Below, piece by piece: positions 15,224 to 23,389 of a stretch of 31,628 bases of DNA. The translations under genes were made by a program, and so were the position numbers. The DNA is from a virus. Each line of letters opens with the position of its first letter. The stretch's first letter is position 1. The notes below the pieces were generated by a model. It did no database searches and was not told the DNA's origin. It was given only the letters and a program-made list of their open reading frames with translations. The stretch is taken from the IMG/VR virus record IMGVR_UViG_3300020429_000006, positions 1 through 31,628 of that record. One strand, 5' to 3'.

Positions 15224-15463
15224 ATGAATCACTATGTGAACTGCGCTCCAAGGGGGAGCGACGATTACGAATCGATTACACTCGATGTTCCAACTAAAAA
15301 TGTTGAAGAGGTTTTGCATCTAGCAAGAACCCTCGCCGATGAGCATAACGTGGATGTTCGTAGAGCATTCTCTGATATTGTTCGTGGTGTTTACCATAAC
15401 CTAACTGAAAATTATGACAGTAAAAATCGTAAGAATGATCAACGGCGAAGACGTCATCGCTGA
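15224..15463 (+). CDS. Small unknown protein (79 aa), basic C-terminus
   Basis: Begins MNHYVNCAPRGSDDYESITL, then a helical region (NVEEVLHLARTLADEHNVDV...FSDIVRGVYHNL) and a very basic end (NDQRRRRHR). GGAG lies 9 bases before the ATG. The last 50 bases overlap the following gene in another frame, which explains the odd Arg-rich tail. No family recognised. Confidence 0.6.
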   Translation: MNHYVNCAPRGSDDYESITLDVPTKNVEEVLHLARTLADEHNVDVRRAFSDIVRGVYHNLTENYDSKNRKNDQRRRRHR

Positions 15464-15764
15464 TGTTCAAGAAGCATATCCTGAGGAGAAAGCATACTCT
15501 CCTATTGGTTACCTGATGAAGGATCCTTATCAAGTAAATCTACACGCTGCAGCAGAAATGCTGTTTGAAGGAACCCAAGCAGAACCACAGAAAATCAATG
15601 ACCTGAACTTGGAATTGTTTCCTTGGATCCCACTTTCCAAAAATAATGCTACACTAGTAGTATTGAGCAACGTCGCTACAATCTACAATCCACACCCTGA
15701 GGTGGAATCAAAATGGAAAACTTGTATCAAAGGTAATGACACCACTGAAAATAATCCTACTTAA
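15414..15764 (+). CDS. Small beta-rich protein, first of a tandem paralogous pair (unknown)
   Basis: A 116-residue protein beginning MTVKIVRMINGEDVIADVQE, with a central loop and then LFPWIPLSKNNATLVVLSNV ATIYNPHPEVESKW. The opening strand pattern (KIVRMINGEDVIADV) looks like an Sm-like/small barrel. The second half aligns with the next gene's IKYPLYTDQRDIFLTSDVVLTIVEPSEETLTNY, so these are likely duplicated relatives. Lies just upstream of DNA polymerase. Function unknown. Confidence 0.65.
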   Translation: MTVKIVRMINGEDVIADVQEAYPEEKAYSPIGYLMKDPYQVNLHAAAEMLFEGTQAEPQKINDLNLELFPWIPLSKNNATLVVLSNVATIYNPHPEVESKWKTCIKGNDTTENNPT

Positions 15765-15972
15765 GGATCACACACACCTGATAGGTGCAGTCACAGAACT
15801 AGATGAGGAACCTTCATACCTCATCTCAGACTGTATGAAAATTGATGATGGTAACTACATCAAGTATCCTCTCTACACTGACCAACGTGACATCTTCTTG
15901 ACTTCTGACGTGGTTTTGACTATAGTTGAACCGTCTGAAGAGACCTTGACAAACTACAAGAAGGCACTTTGA
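15736..15972 (+). CDS. Small beta-rich protein, second of a tandem paralogous pair (unknown)
   Basis: A 78-residue protein: LKIILLKDHTHLIGAVTELD, then CMKIDDGNYIKYPLYTDQRD and IFLTSDVVLTIVEPSEETL. It resembles a shortened version of the preceding protein, missing its ~30-residue middle insertion. Overlaps that gene by 29 bases and overlaps the gp43 start as TTGA (15969-15972), suggesting coupled translation with the polymerase. Confidence 0.65.
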   Translation: MTPLKIILLKDHTHLIGAVTELDEEPSYLISDCMKIDDGNYIKYPLYTDQRDIFLTSDVVLTIVEPSEETLTNYKKAL

Positions 15973-18446
15973 GTTCAGTTTATACAAACGTAACATTGCT
16001 AGGCGACTCCATCCTGTGTCGTGGATACGAGGATGGTGTACCTATTCAATACAAAGAAATCATCAAACCAACATTGTACGTTCCCTCACCGAAAGGTAAG
16101 TGGAGAACTCTTGAGGGCGAGAAGATGGCACCTGTCAAACAAGACGGTGCTAAGCGTGCTCGTGAATTCATTGAGAAGTACAAGGGGGTTGATGGTTTTG
16201 AAGTGCACGGTTACGAACGATTTGTATATCAGTGGATCTCTGAGAAATACCCTCAGGATATGAGGGCGAACCTTGACCAGATGAAAATCTATACGATTGA
16301 CATCGAGGTTGCTTGTGAAAATGGTTTCCCAGATACCGAAGCGTGTCAAGAAGAGATGCTTCTTATTACTATTAAAGATCTTAGTAGTGGTAAGTACATC
16401 ACTTGGGGTACACGTGAGGCAAAGATAGAGACAGAGTATCGTGTCTTTTGGACCGAGCAGGAGATGTTGACTGACTTCCATAATTGGTGGGTAGAAAACA
16501 CTCCTGATATAGTGACTGGTTGGAACTGTAATCTGTATGACATCCCCTATATCTGCCGTCGTATTGAACGTGTGCTAGGAGAGAAGTGGCAAAAATCACT
16601 CTCACCTTGGAACAAGGTCAATATGCGTGAGGTATTCATCAAGGGTCGTAAGAACTTGTCTTACAGCATCCTTGGAGTTAGCATTCTGGATTACCTTGAT
16701 CTATACCGAAAGTTTACATATACCAACCAAGAGTCATACCGTCTTGACCATATTGCATTCGTCGAACTAGATGAACGCAAGTTAGATCACAGCGAGTTTG
16801 AAAACTTCAAAGCATTCTATACGGATGACTGGCAGAAGTTTGTAGAGTACAACATCCACGACGTTGAACTGGTAGATCGTCTTGAGCACAAGATGAAACT
16901 ACTTGAACTTGCTGTGGTTATGGCATACGATGCCAAAGTAAACTTCGAAGATGTGTACTCACAGGTTCGTATGTGGGACACTCTCATTTACAACTACCTC
17001 AAGGAGCGTAAGATCTGTGTCCCTCCCAGACAAGAGAGCAACAAGAATGACAAGTATGCGGGAGCATATGTCAAAGAACCTAAACCAGGTCTTTATGAAT
17101 GGGTGGTTTCGTTTGACCTTAACTCTCTCTATCCTCATCTCATTATGCAATATAATATTTCACCTGAGACCCTCATCGACACCAGACACCCCTCCGCCAG
17201 TGTTGATGGACTGCTCAATAAAGAGATACGAATCAGTGGAGATTACTGTGTGTGTGCCAACAGAGCACAATACAGGAAGGACATCCAAGGATTCCTACCA
17301 AAGATGATGCAAAAGATCTACGATGAACGTGTGATCTATAAGAAGAAGATGATCAAGGCGAAGAAAGAATATGAGAAGACTGGTAACAAAAAGTTACAGG
17401 ATGATATTTCTGCCTTCAACAATATACAGATGGCGCGAAAGATTCAGTTGAACTCTGCATATGGTGCTATTGGTAACCAATACTTTAGGTATTATAACCT
17501 AGCAAATGCCGAAGCAATCACTCTTTCGGGTCAGGTTTCTATCCGTTGGATCGAAAATAAGATGAATACTTATCTAAATAATCTACTCAACACGGAAAAG
17601 GAGGATTATGTCATTGCATCTGACACTGACTCAATCTATCTTAACCTTGGACCTCTTGTTGATAAATTTTTTGGTAGTAAGTGTGGCGATAAAGACGCAG
17701 TTGTGGGGATACTTGACAAGATCTGCCAAGAGAAGATTGAACCCTACATTGATAAGTCTTACGCGGAACTCGCGTCGTATGTATCGGCGTATGACCAAAA
17801 AATGAAGATGAAGAGGGAGACCATTGCCAACAAAGGTATATGGACTGCCAAGAAAAGATACATTCTCAATGCCTACGACATCGAAGGAGTCAGGTTTGCT
17901 GACCCTAAACTTAAAATGATGGGTATTGAGGCAGTTAAATCATCCACACCTGCTGCCTGCAGGACAGCAATTAAGGATGCTATGAAGGTGATTATGAATG
18001 GTACCGAAGACGATACCCAAGAATTCATTTCAAACTTCAGAAACAAATTTGAGAAACTATCAGCAGAAGAGATTGCATTCCCACGTGGATGTAATGGTCT
18101 GTCAAAGTTCTCAAATCCTGCTACAATATACTCAAAGGGAACTCCTATCCACGTGAGAGGAGCACTCCTATACAATTTCTATATCAAGAAGAACAAACTA
18201 TCTCATAAGTTCCCTCTGATTCAAGAGGGAGAGAAGGTTAAGTTCCTCTACTTGAAGACCCCTAACAAAATCCAAGAGAACGTTGTCAGTTTCTTTCAAA
18301 CTCTGCCGAAAGAATTTGGTCTTGACAAGTCCATAGATTATGACCTACAATTCCAGAAGAGTTTCCTTGACCCATTACAGGTTATTATGGATACTATCAA
18401 CTGGAAAGCAGAGAAGATTGCTAACCTAGACGAATTTTTCCTATGA
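15969..18446 (+). CDS. 43: Family B DNA polymerase gp43, TTG start
   Basis: An 825-residue replicative polymerase (T4 gp43 is 898). Exonuclease motifs: YTIDIEVA (Exo I DxE, near residue 107), [12 protein letters not shown] (Exo II) and [13 protein letters not shown] (Exo III). Polymerase motifs: [18 protein letters not shown] (motif A, DxxSLYP), [11 protein letters not shown] (motif B) and [12 protein letters not shown] (motif C, DTDS). The C-terminal region ends in a clamp-interaction-like LDEFFL. Undivided, unlike some phages with split gp43. It begins at a TTG overlapping the preceding stop; no ATG or GTG is nearby, and [20 protein letters not shown] matches the usual N-terminus. Confidence 0.96.
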   Translation: MSSVYTNVTLLGDSILCRGYEDGVPIQYKEIIKPTLYVPSPKGKWRTLEGEKMAPVKQDGAKRAREFIEKYKGVDGFEVHGYERFVYQWISEKYPQDMRANLDQMKIYTIDIEVACENGFPDTEACQEEMLLITIKDLSSGKYITWGTREAKIETEYRVFWTEQEMLTDFHNWWVENTPDIVTGWNCNLYDIPYICRRIERVLGEKWQKSLSPWNKVNMREVFIKGRKNLSYSILGVSILDYLDLYRKFTYTNQESYRLDHIAFVELDERKLDHSEFENFKAFYTDDWQKFVEYNIHDVELVDRLEHKMKLLELAVVMAYDAKVNFEDVYSQVRMWDTLIYNYLKERKICVPPRQESNKNDKYAGAYVKEPKPGLYEWVVSFDLNSLYPHLIMQYNISPETLIDTRHPSASVDGLLNKEIRISGDYCVCANRAQYRKDIQGFLPKMMQKIYDERVIYKKKMIKAKKEYEKTGNKKLQDDISAFNNIQMARKIQLNSAYGAIGNQYFRYYNLANAEAITLSGQVSIRWIENKMNTYLNNLLNTEKEDYVIASDTDSIYLNLGPLVDKFFGSKCGDKDAVVGILDKICQEKIEPYIDKSYAELASYVSAYDQKMKMKRETIANKGIWTAKKRYILNAYDIEGVRFADPKLKMMGIEAVKSSTPAACRTAIKDAMKVIMNGTEDDTQEFISNFRNKFEKLSAEEIAFPRGCNGLSKFSNPATIYSKGTPIHVRGALLYNFYIKKNKLSHKFPLIQEGEKVKFLYLKTPNKIQENVVSFFQTLPKEFGLDKSIDYDLQFQKSFLDPLQVIMDTINWKAEKIANLDEFFL

Positions 18447-19459
18447 CATTCTTACAGACCATTATCAAAGACATCGGCAATGACTATGCTTCAGTTGTAA
18501 GCGAGGGTGTTGCTGCAGGTGATGTAACATCGTTTGTTGATACTGGTTCATATATTTTCAATGCTCTTGTAAGTGGTTCGATCTATGGAGGTTTGCCTTC
18601 AAACAGGATCACCGCTATTGCAGGAGAGAGCAGCACAGGTAAAACATTTTTTACCTTGAGTGTTGTTCGTAGTTTTTTAGAAAAAAATCCTGACGGTATC
18701 GTCTTGTATTTTGAATCTGAATCTGCTGTATCTAAAGATCTGTTGGAGACCAGAGGCATCGATTCTAATCGTGTCGCTGTCATCCCTGTCGTAACTGTAC
18801 AGGAGTTTAGAACTCAAGCACTCAAGACTCTGAAGAACTATTCCAAGATGGATCCTGCAGATCGTAAACCTATGATGTTCTGTCTGGACTCACTTGGTAA
18901 CCTTTCTACTTCTAAAGAACTAGCAGACAGCGAGGAAGGTAAAGACACTAGAGATATGACACGTGCACAGGTTGTTAAGGCAATCTTCCGTGTTCTTACT
19001 CTGGAACTTGGTCGCTGTGATGTACCTTTGATTGTAACAAATCATACATATGATGTAGTGGGTGCTTACATTCCAACCAAAGAAATGGGTGGAGGGTCAG
19101 GTCTTAAGTATGCAGCAAGTACAATTATCTACCTGTCCAAATCCAAGGAACGTGACTCCAAAAAGGAGATCGTTGGAAATATCATTAAGTGTATGACTCA
19201 AAAGTCACGCTTCACAAAAGAAAACACAAAAGTAGAAACGAGGTTATTCTATGACGCAAGGGGACTGGACAAATATTATGGACTATTGGAGTTGGGTGAG
19301 AAGTATGGAGTCTTCGAGCGGAGGGGGAATAGGATTGTTGTTGGTGAATCTTCCGTTTTTCCTTCTGTTATTCTTGCCAATCCTGAGAAATATTTCACCG
19401 AAGAAATAATGTCCAAACTAGAAGAGGCAGCAAAGTCTGAGTTTGCATATGGATCCTGA
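18443..19459 (+). CDS. uvsX: UvsX RecA-like recombinase
   Basis: A 338-residue RecA-family protein: Walker A GESSTGKT (61-68), a Walker B-like [10 protein letters not shown] strand (about 143-152), and VTNHTYDV...[14 protein letters not shown] covering the L2-loop region. It catalyses strand invasion in recombination-dependent replication and repair, loaded in T4 by UvsY. Slightly shorter than T4 UvsX (391). ATGA overlap with gp43. Its last 11 bases overlap the next gene's likely ATG. Confidence 0.94.
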   Translation: MTFLQTIIKDIGNDYASVVSEGVAAGDVTSFVDTGSYIFNALVSGSIYGGLPSNRITAIAGESSTGKTFFTLSVVRSFLEKNPDGIVLYFESESAVSKDLLETRGIDSNRVAVIPVVTVQEFRTQALKTLKNYSKMDPADRKPMMFCLDSLGNLSTSKELADSEEGKDTRDMTRAQVVKAIFRVLTLELGRCDVPLIVTNHTYDVVGAYIPTKEMGGGSGLKYAASTIIYLSKSKERDSKKEIVGNIIKCMTQKSRFTKENTKVETRLFYDARGLDKYYGLLELGEKYGVFERRGNRIVVGESSVFPSVILANPEKYFTEEIMSKLEEAAKSEFAYGS

Positions 19460-20006
19460 TCATTTTATCAGGGTTTATGATGACGCTCTTCCCGAAGTTG
19501 TTTGCACTAATGCAATCAGAATGTTCGAGGAAGAGTCTCTTGAAGAGTTTGATAGAGAGGGTCGCCCTACCTTCTCTCAATTTAATATCACAGATAAACT
19601 AGAGAAGACTGGTAACAAAGACTGGGATATTATTCAAACTGAAATGATCAAATCTTCTCACGATTTTGTGCAGAAGTATATGGATGATTGTGATTGTAGG
19701 CAATACTTTCCTATGAGAACATCACTCGAACAATTCAGAATCAAAAGATACAGAGCAGAGACACAGGACCAATTCAAATGGCACGTCGATGTGGGAGACC
19801 ATCAATCGGCAAAGCGTATGTTGGTTCTTTTCTGGTATCTTAATGACGTTGAAGAGGGTGGAGAAACTGAATTCAAGACGATGAAAGTTTCTGCTAAACG
19901 TGGTAGACTATTGATGTTCCCACCCACGTGGACATATCCTCACGCAGGACTTCCTGCAATCTCTAACACAAAATACATCGCGGGAACTTACATACACTAT
20001 GTCTAA
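19449..20006 (+). CDS. Prolyl-4-hydroxylase-like 2OG-Fe(II) oxygenase
   Basis: A 185-residue protein starting [19 protein letters not shown]. Core: [23 protein letters not shown] (HxD metal site, HVD), [35 protein letters not shown] (distal His) and [11 protein letters not shown] (Lys in the 2OG position). The YLN.v.eGGeT.F block is diagnostic for the P4H-like group, different from the TIGR02466-like genes in this window. An in-frame TTG two codons earlier (19443) is possible. Located between uvsX and gp41, overlapping both. Substrate unknown; a phage or host protein proline is one option. Confidence 0.8.
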   Translation: MDPDHFIRVYDDALPEVVCTNAIRMFEEESLEEFDREGRPTFSQFNITDKLEKTGNKDWDIIQTEMIKSSHDFVQKYMDDCDCRQYFPMRTSLEQFRIKRYRAETQDQFKWHVDVGDHQSAKRMLVLFWYLNDVEEGGETEFKTMKVSAKRGRLLMFPPTWTYPHAGLPAISNTKYIAGTYIHYV

Positions 20007-21381
20007 TTCTGTAGAAGATCTCGTTGTATCATCTTTATTGCACAACGTAGACTTCACGAGGAAAACACTTCCTCACATCAAAACAGAATACTTTGAAAAC
20101 TACAACAACAAAGTAATCTATGAGGAACTCAGTTCCTATTTTACTGAGTACGATAGTCTTCCATCTAAGGAAGCACTTCGTATTGAGATCGAGTCTCGTA
20201 GTGATCTAAATGAAACTACTTTCACTGAGATCAAACAGACTATTGATCTTTCAACTGAAGAACCACACGAGATTGATTGGTTAGTACACACCTCTGAGAA
20301 ATGGTGCCGTGATCGTGCCATTTATAATGCACTCCTAGAGTCTATTCAGATTGCTGATGGTAACTCTGAGACACAGGGTCGTGATGCTATCCCTTCTATC
20401 CTTTCAAATGCTCTATCTGTCTCTTTTGATAATTCTGTTGGTCACGACTATCTTGATGATAGTGATCAACGTTACCAGTATTATCACAGGGTAGAAGAAA
20501 AGATTCCTTTTGATATTGAATTACTCAACAAGGTTACTAAGGGTGGTCTATCAAAGAAGACATTGAACGTAGCACTTGCAGGTACAGGTGTTGGTAAGAG
20601 TTTGTTTATGTGTCATTGTGCTGCTGCTAATCTTGCTGCAGGATACAACGTGTTATACATCACGTTGGAAATGGCAGAGGAAAAGATTGCTGAGCGTATT
20701 GATGCTAACCTTCTCAATGTAAACGTACAACAATTAGAGACACTACCTAAACCAATGTTCGATTCTAAGATCGAAAAGGTTCAAAAGAAAACACAGGGTC
20801 GTCTTCTAATTAAAGAATATCCAACTGCATCTGCACACGTAGGACACTTCAAGTCTTTGCTACAAGAACTTTCTATCAAGAAATCATTTGTACCTGACAT
20901 CATCTATGTGGACTACCTTAACATTTGTAGTTCATCAAGATATAAAGGTGCTATAGTAAACTCGTACACATTTGTAAAAGCGATTGCTGAAGAACTACGT
21001 GGACTTGCAGGTGAACATAATGTCCCAATCGTATCCGCTACTCAAACTACTCGTAGTGGTTATGGCAATTCTGATGTTGACCTGACAGATACTTCGGAGT
21101 CATTTGGACTCCCTGCAACAGCAGACTTTATGGTTGCTCTCATCTCTACCGAAGAGATGGAAGAGTTGAATCAGATTATGGTGAAACAACTGAAGAATAG
21201 ATATAATGACCCCACAGTCAACAAGAGATTTGTTGTGGGTATTGACAGAGCGAAGATGCGTCTGTATGATTGTGAAGAGCAAAAGAAGATTGTCGATTCT
21301 GGTCAACCAGAAGAGACAGTTGATGCATCTGACATCCTATCCTTCTCTAACACCAAAAACTTTAACGATTTCAAAATTTAA
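19999..21381 (+). CDS. 41: Replicative DNA helicase gp41 (DnaB-like)
   Basis: A 460-residue protein (T4 gp41 is 475). An N-terminal helical domain precedes the RecA-like core: Walker A AGTGVGKS (194-201), YITLEMAEEKIAERIDANLL (H1a, catalytic Glu), DIIYVDYLNIC (Walker B, about 309-319) and SATQTTRSGYGNSDVDLTD with the switch Gln. The hexameric helicase unwinds ahead of the fork with gp61 primase, which is not in this window. ATG overlaps the end of the oxygenase gene by 8 bases. Confidence 0.94.
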   Translation: MSNSVEDLVVSSLLHNVDFTRKTLPHIKTEYFENYNNKVIYEELSSYFTEYDSLPSKEALRIEIESRSDLNETTFTEIKQTIDLSTEEPHEIDWLVHTSEKWCRDRAIYNALLESIQIADGNSETQGRDAIPSILSNALSVSFDNSVGHDYLDDSDQRYQYYHRVEEKIPFDIELLNKVTKGGLSKKTLNVALAGTGVGKSLFMCHCAAANLAAGYNVLYITLEMAEEKIAERIDANLLNVNVQQLETLPKPMFDSKIEKVQKKTQGRLLIKEYPTASAHVGHFKSLLQELSIKKSFVPDIIYVDYLNICSSSRYKGAIVNSYTFVKAIAEELRGLAGEHNVPIVSATQTTRSGYGNSDVDLTDTSESFGLPATADFMVALISTEEMEELNQIMVKQLKNRYNDPTVNKRFVVGIDRAKMRLYDCEEQKKIVDSGQPEETVDASDILSFSNTKNFNDFKI

Positions 21382-21383
21382 TT

Positions 21384-21962
21384 ATGGGTATTGAACAACC
21401 TACCGAAGCAGACTTCCGAGAAGAACCCGCCAAATCTAAGGTGGAAGACTTCGAAAATCCTGCCGATAGGATTCCTGACGGGTTTCGTGAACCTCAAGGG
21501 TTTCAAGCAAAGAAAGTTGACGAACGACGTAAGAAAAGTAAAAAGAAAAATGAACCCTTTGAGGTTGATTACAAACAGTATCTCAAATTTGTAGATACAA
21601 CCACTAGCAAAGAGTCGAAAGACTTTGATACACTCATCGAACGTTATGAAGCACTTAAAGAAAGTGGATGTGATATTGAACGTCTTGACACTGCTGCATC
21701 GGGTCTTGTTGCTGAGGGCGGAGAGTTTATGGAGATCGTTAAGAAACTCAAGTTCCAAGGCAAACCCTGGAATGAGGACAACAAAGAACACCTCATCATC
21801 GAACTGGGTGATGTGATGTGGTATGTTGCTAACGCTTGTATCGCACTCGGTGTTGATCTTGATGAAGTTTGTTTCCGTAACACAGTCAAACTTGCAACAC
21901 GCTATCCTGAGGGAGAGTTCACAGTTGTTAGATCTGAAAACCGTAAGAAGGGGGACAGGTAA
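21384..21962 (+). CDS. mazG: MazG-type nucleotide pyrophosphohydrolase with N-terminal extension
   Basis: A 192-residue protein. The MazG core is in the C-terminal ~95 residues: AASGLVAEGGEFMEIVKKL (EExxE-like metal site), LIIELGDVMWYVANACIALG (ExxD) and NTVKLATRYPEGEF. The first ~70 residues are charged and Lys-rich (KKVDERRKKSKKKNEP), probably disordered. MazG hydrolyses (d)NTPs or, as proposed for cyanophages, alarmones such as ppGpp; direct tests have favoured dGTP/dCTP, so the physiological role is open. Two bases after gp41. TAATG overlap with the next microprotein. Confidence 0.85.
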   Translation: MGIEQPTEADFREEPAKSKVEDFENPADRIPDGFREPQGFQAKKVDERRKKSKKKNEPFEVDYKQYLKFVDTTTSKESKDFDTLIERYEALKESGCDIERLDTAASGLVAEGGEFMEIVKKLKFQGKPWNEDNKEHLIIELGDVMWYVANACIALGVDLDEVCFRNTVKLATRYPEGEFTVVRSENRKKGDR

Positions 21963-22054
21963 TGGAACTTTTAATTGGCACAGCGTGTGTTGGTGCAACA
22001 ATGTACTATGGTTATCTTATGGCAAAATACTTTGATGCAAAGGAGGGCAAGTAA
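21962..22054 (+). CDS. Membrane microprotein (30 aa)
   Basis: MELLIGTACVGATMYYGYLM then AKYFDAKEGK: one hydrophobic helix with a short charged tail. Connected to mazG and the next gene by TAATG overlaps on both sides, and GGAGGGC SD for the next gene lies within it. Function unknown. Confidence 0.5.
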   Translation: MELLIGTACVGATMYYGYLMAKYFDAKEGK

Positions 22055-22266
22055 TGGGTGCTGAAATGTATGCAATTCCTCTAATGCTTGGTCAAGCAGC
22101 AAATGCGTGGAACGCAATCTCTTGGGAAGAATCTATTCCATTCCTAATTACTCTTATTGGTCTCTACTGGGTCAAGGTAAAGATTGATTCATCAGTTGGA
22201 TTCAGTAAGAAGAAAGGAAGACAACTCAAGAATATTATTAAGGAGGCAATAGAAGAGACTAAATGA
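22054..22266 (+). CDS. Small membrane protein (70 aa)
   Basis: Good SD (GGAGG about 22042-22046). The chain has a moderately hydrophobic first third, a membrane helix (ESIPFLITLIGLYWVKVKI, about residues 26-44) and a basic amphipathic tail (KKKGRQLKNIIKEAIEETK). Co-transcribed with its neighbours; ATGA overlap to the next gene. Function unknown. Confidence 0.6.
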   Translation: MGAEMYAIPLMLGQAANAWNAISWEESIPFLITLIGLYWVKVKIDSSVGFSKKKGRQLKNIIKEAIEETK

Positions 22267-22550
22267 TTTTTTGGATTGGTTTCACCCTTATGGTTTTGAA
22301 TGAGGGTTTTGTAATGATGCGTCACGTATCTCCTTGGTTTGGAAGACGAAGGGATGACATCATCGCAAAGATTGGATCTAATGCTTGGTATAGATTACAC
22401 GGTACATTAGATTATGCTTGGATTACACTAGTCACTATTGGATTGATCGTTTGTCCTAACAGACTGAATCATATAGCAGCACTAGCAGTCTTTTGGATAG
22501 GTTCTTTCTCAGTATTCTATCTACCTAGATGGAAGAGACGCAGGAGATAA
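22263..22550 (+). CDS. Multi-span membrane protein (95 aa, unknown)
   Basis: Three candidate membrane helices: MIFWIGFTLMVLNEGFVMM (1-19), YAWITLVTIGLIVCPNR (about 51-67) and IAALAVFWIGSFSVFYL (about 71-88), with a very basic C-terminus (PRWKRRRR). Third of a run of small membrane proteins after mazG. The stop overlaps a GATAAATA box (22546-22553). Function unknown. Confidence 0.65.
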   Translation: MIFWIGFTLMVLNEGFVMMRHVSPWFGRRRDDIIAKIGSNAWYRLHGTLDYAWITLVTIGLIVCPNRLNHIAALAVFWIGSFSVFYLPRWKRRRR

Positions 22551-22553
22551 ATA
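22546..22553 (+). promoter_or_regulatory. Late-type box GATAAATA (weak candidate)
   Basis: GATAAATA spans the stop of the preceding membrane-protein gene. It has no gene directly downstream (next ATG at 22836), so if active it would transcribe the non-coding stretch, and a terminator follows at once. May be chance. Confidence 0.3.
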
Positions 22554-22576
22554 AAACTGGTTCGAGATGGATCATT

Positions 22577-22603
22577 GGGGGGTGCTTGACACCCTCCTTT
22601 TTT
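22577..22603 (+). terminator. Rho-independent terminator overlapping a promoter
   Basis: Stem GGGGGGTG (22577-22584) / CACCCTCC (22590-22597) with one G-T pair, loop CTTGA, followed by six T (22598-22603). The right arm and loop also contain the TTGACA -35 box of the promoter below. Confidence 0.75.
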
Positions 22604-22613
22604 ATGCTATACT
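22586..22613 (+). promoter_or_regulatory. Sigma70-type promoter
   Basis: TTGACA (22586-22591), 16-base spacer, TATACT (22608-22613). Perfect -35 and 5/6 -10 match. Expected transcript start near 22620, directing the candidate RNA and the glycosylase-like gene. The -35 lies inside the terminator hairpin. Confidence 0.7.
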
Positions 22614-22619
22614 ATATTT

Positions 22620-22745
22620 GTAAGGCAAGGACGCTTGTTTTACTGGGAGTGACTGAATAACCCTGTTGGAATTAGGCGGGGTAATGTAAACGGTCAGGGG
22701 TGGTGCCCGCTTCTTCGGAAGAACTTCTTACCAGAAGGACTGTTG
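22620..22745 (+). ncRNA. Candidate structured small RNA or long leader
   Basis: Between the promoter and the gene at 22836 there is no convincing coding frame. Several short helices can be drawn: CAAG/CTTG (GACG loop, near 22625-22637), ACCCTG/CGGGGT (one G-T pair, about 22660-22682), CTTC-TTCG-GAAG tetraloop (about 22711-22722), and CTTCT/AGAAG (about 22724-22738). Many G-rich unpaired runs remain. No poly-U end was found, so it may be a 5' leader rather than a free RNA. It does not match tRNA, tmRNA or the glutamine riboswitch consensus as I know them. Confidence 0.35.
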
Positions 22746-22791
22746 TTGTTATGTACTAATTTTCGCACTAGCGATTCCCATAACTTGTAGG

Positions 22792-22797
22792 TATAAT
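22792..22797 (+). promoter_or_regulatory. Possible -10 box TATAAT before the glycosylase-like gene
   Basis: TATAAT 38 bases upstream of the ATG at 22836; no recognisable -35 at the proper distance. The 22746-22791 stretch between it and the candidate RNA shows nothing else. Confidence 0.3.
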
Positions 22798-22835
22798 GTA
22801 TTCCTACCTCCCACCCAACCTTACATATCAGGTCT

Positions 22836-23363
22836 ATGAATATCTTCGTTACTGATCCTGATCCAATAGCATCTGCCAGAGTTTTACCTGACAAGCACAT
22901 TGTCAAAATGCCCTTAGAAACCTGTCAGATGCTTTCTATTGTCGCATCAGAGAAGTGGGGTCACGGTTTCGGTGACCTACCAAAACTTGACGGTACTCCT
23001 TACAAGACAGACAAGGGTGCCTTTCGTAATCATCCCTGTACAGTATGGGCAAACAGTTTTGTACTCAACTGGCGATGGTTAATCACTCACGGTCTTGCAC
23101 TTTGCAATGAATACACTCTTCGCTATGGTAAAATTCATTCGTGTCAATCTACTATCGAACACGCACGTAAGATATTTCCTTGTGGCGATCCTACTGGCAG
23201 GAGTGGCAAGCATCCTACACCCTTCGCAAGAGCGATGTACGATGAATTCAAACACGACCAGTCAATAGATACATTCACTGCATATAAAAGGTATATCGCT
23301 GCAAAACCTTGGGTCAAAGATAACTATCTTAGAATCCCAGAACGTAAACCAGATTGGGTTTGA
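22836..23363 (+). CDS. Pyrimidine dimer DNA glycosylase-like protein (Pyr_excise-related, tentative)
   Basis: A 175-residue protein. It has the layout of a family common in phages: MNIFVTDPDPIASARVLPDK, HIVKMPLETCQMLS, then HPCTVWANSFVLNWRWLITH, LCNEYTLRYGKIH and YKRYIAAKPW...P.W. I relate it to the T4 endonuclease V/pyrimidine-dimer glycosylase group through the PDKH...E..Q and RYG.K.H/Y..Y segments. This is remote and by memory of the family. If right, it would excise UV-induced dimers, useful for a surface-ocean phage. Otherwise a conserved phage protein of unknown function. Preceded by non-coding DNA with promoters. Confidence 0.55.
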   Translation: MNIFVTDPDPIASARVLPDKHIVKMPLETCQMLSIVASEKWGHGFGDLPKLDGTPYKTDKGAFRNHPCTVWANSFVLNWRWLITHGLALCNEYTLRYGKIHSCQSTIEHARKIFPCGDPTGRSGKHPTPFARAMYDEFKHDQSIDTFTAYKRYIAAKPWVKDNYLRIPERKPDWV

Positions 23364-23369
23364 TAAATA
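23362..23369 (+). promoter_or_regulatory. Late-type promoter box GATAAATA
   Basis: GATAAATA overlaps the stop of the preceding gene (TGATAAATA), 20 bases before the ATG at 23390. Start of the late module. Confidence 0.6.
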
Positions 23370-23389
23370 ATTAAAAATCTGCACCCGAA

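Noticed and set aside
15172-15297. ATG at 15172 opening a frame across the terminator hairpin
   Set aside because: Runs through the terminator and into the next gene in another frame, with no SD; chance.
21378-22001. 207-residue reverse-strand open frame opposite mazG
   Set aside because: Fully antisense to a recognisable MazG gene, low-complexity Phe/Cys-rich translation typical of antisense frames.
22568-22624. 18-codon ORF from the ATG at 22568 over the terminator/promoter
   Set aside because: Composed of the hairpin and promoter boxes; no SD; not credible as a gene.
22620-22835. tRNA or tmRNA in the non-coding stretch
   Set aside because: No cloverleaf with a TTC-type T-loop and acceptor stem could be drawn, and no CCA-bearing tmRNA ends found.
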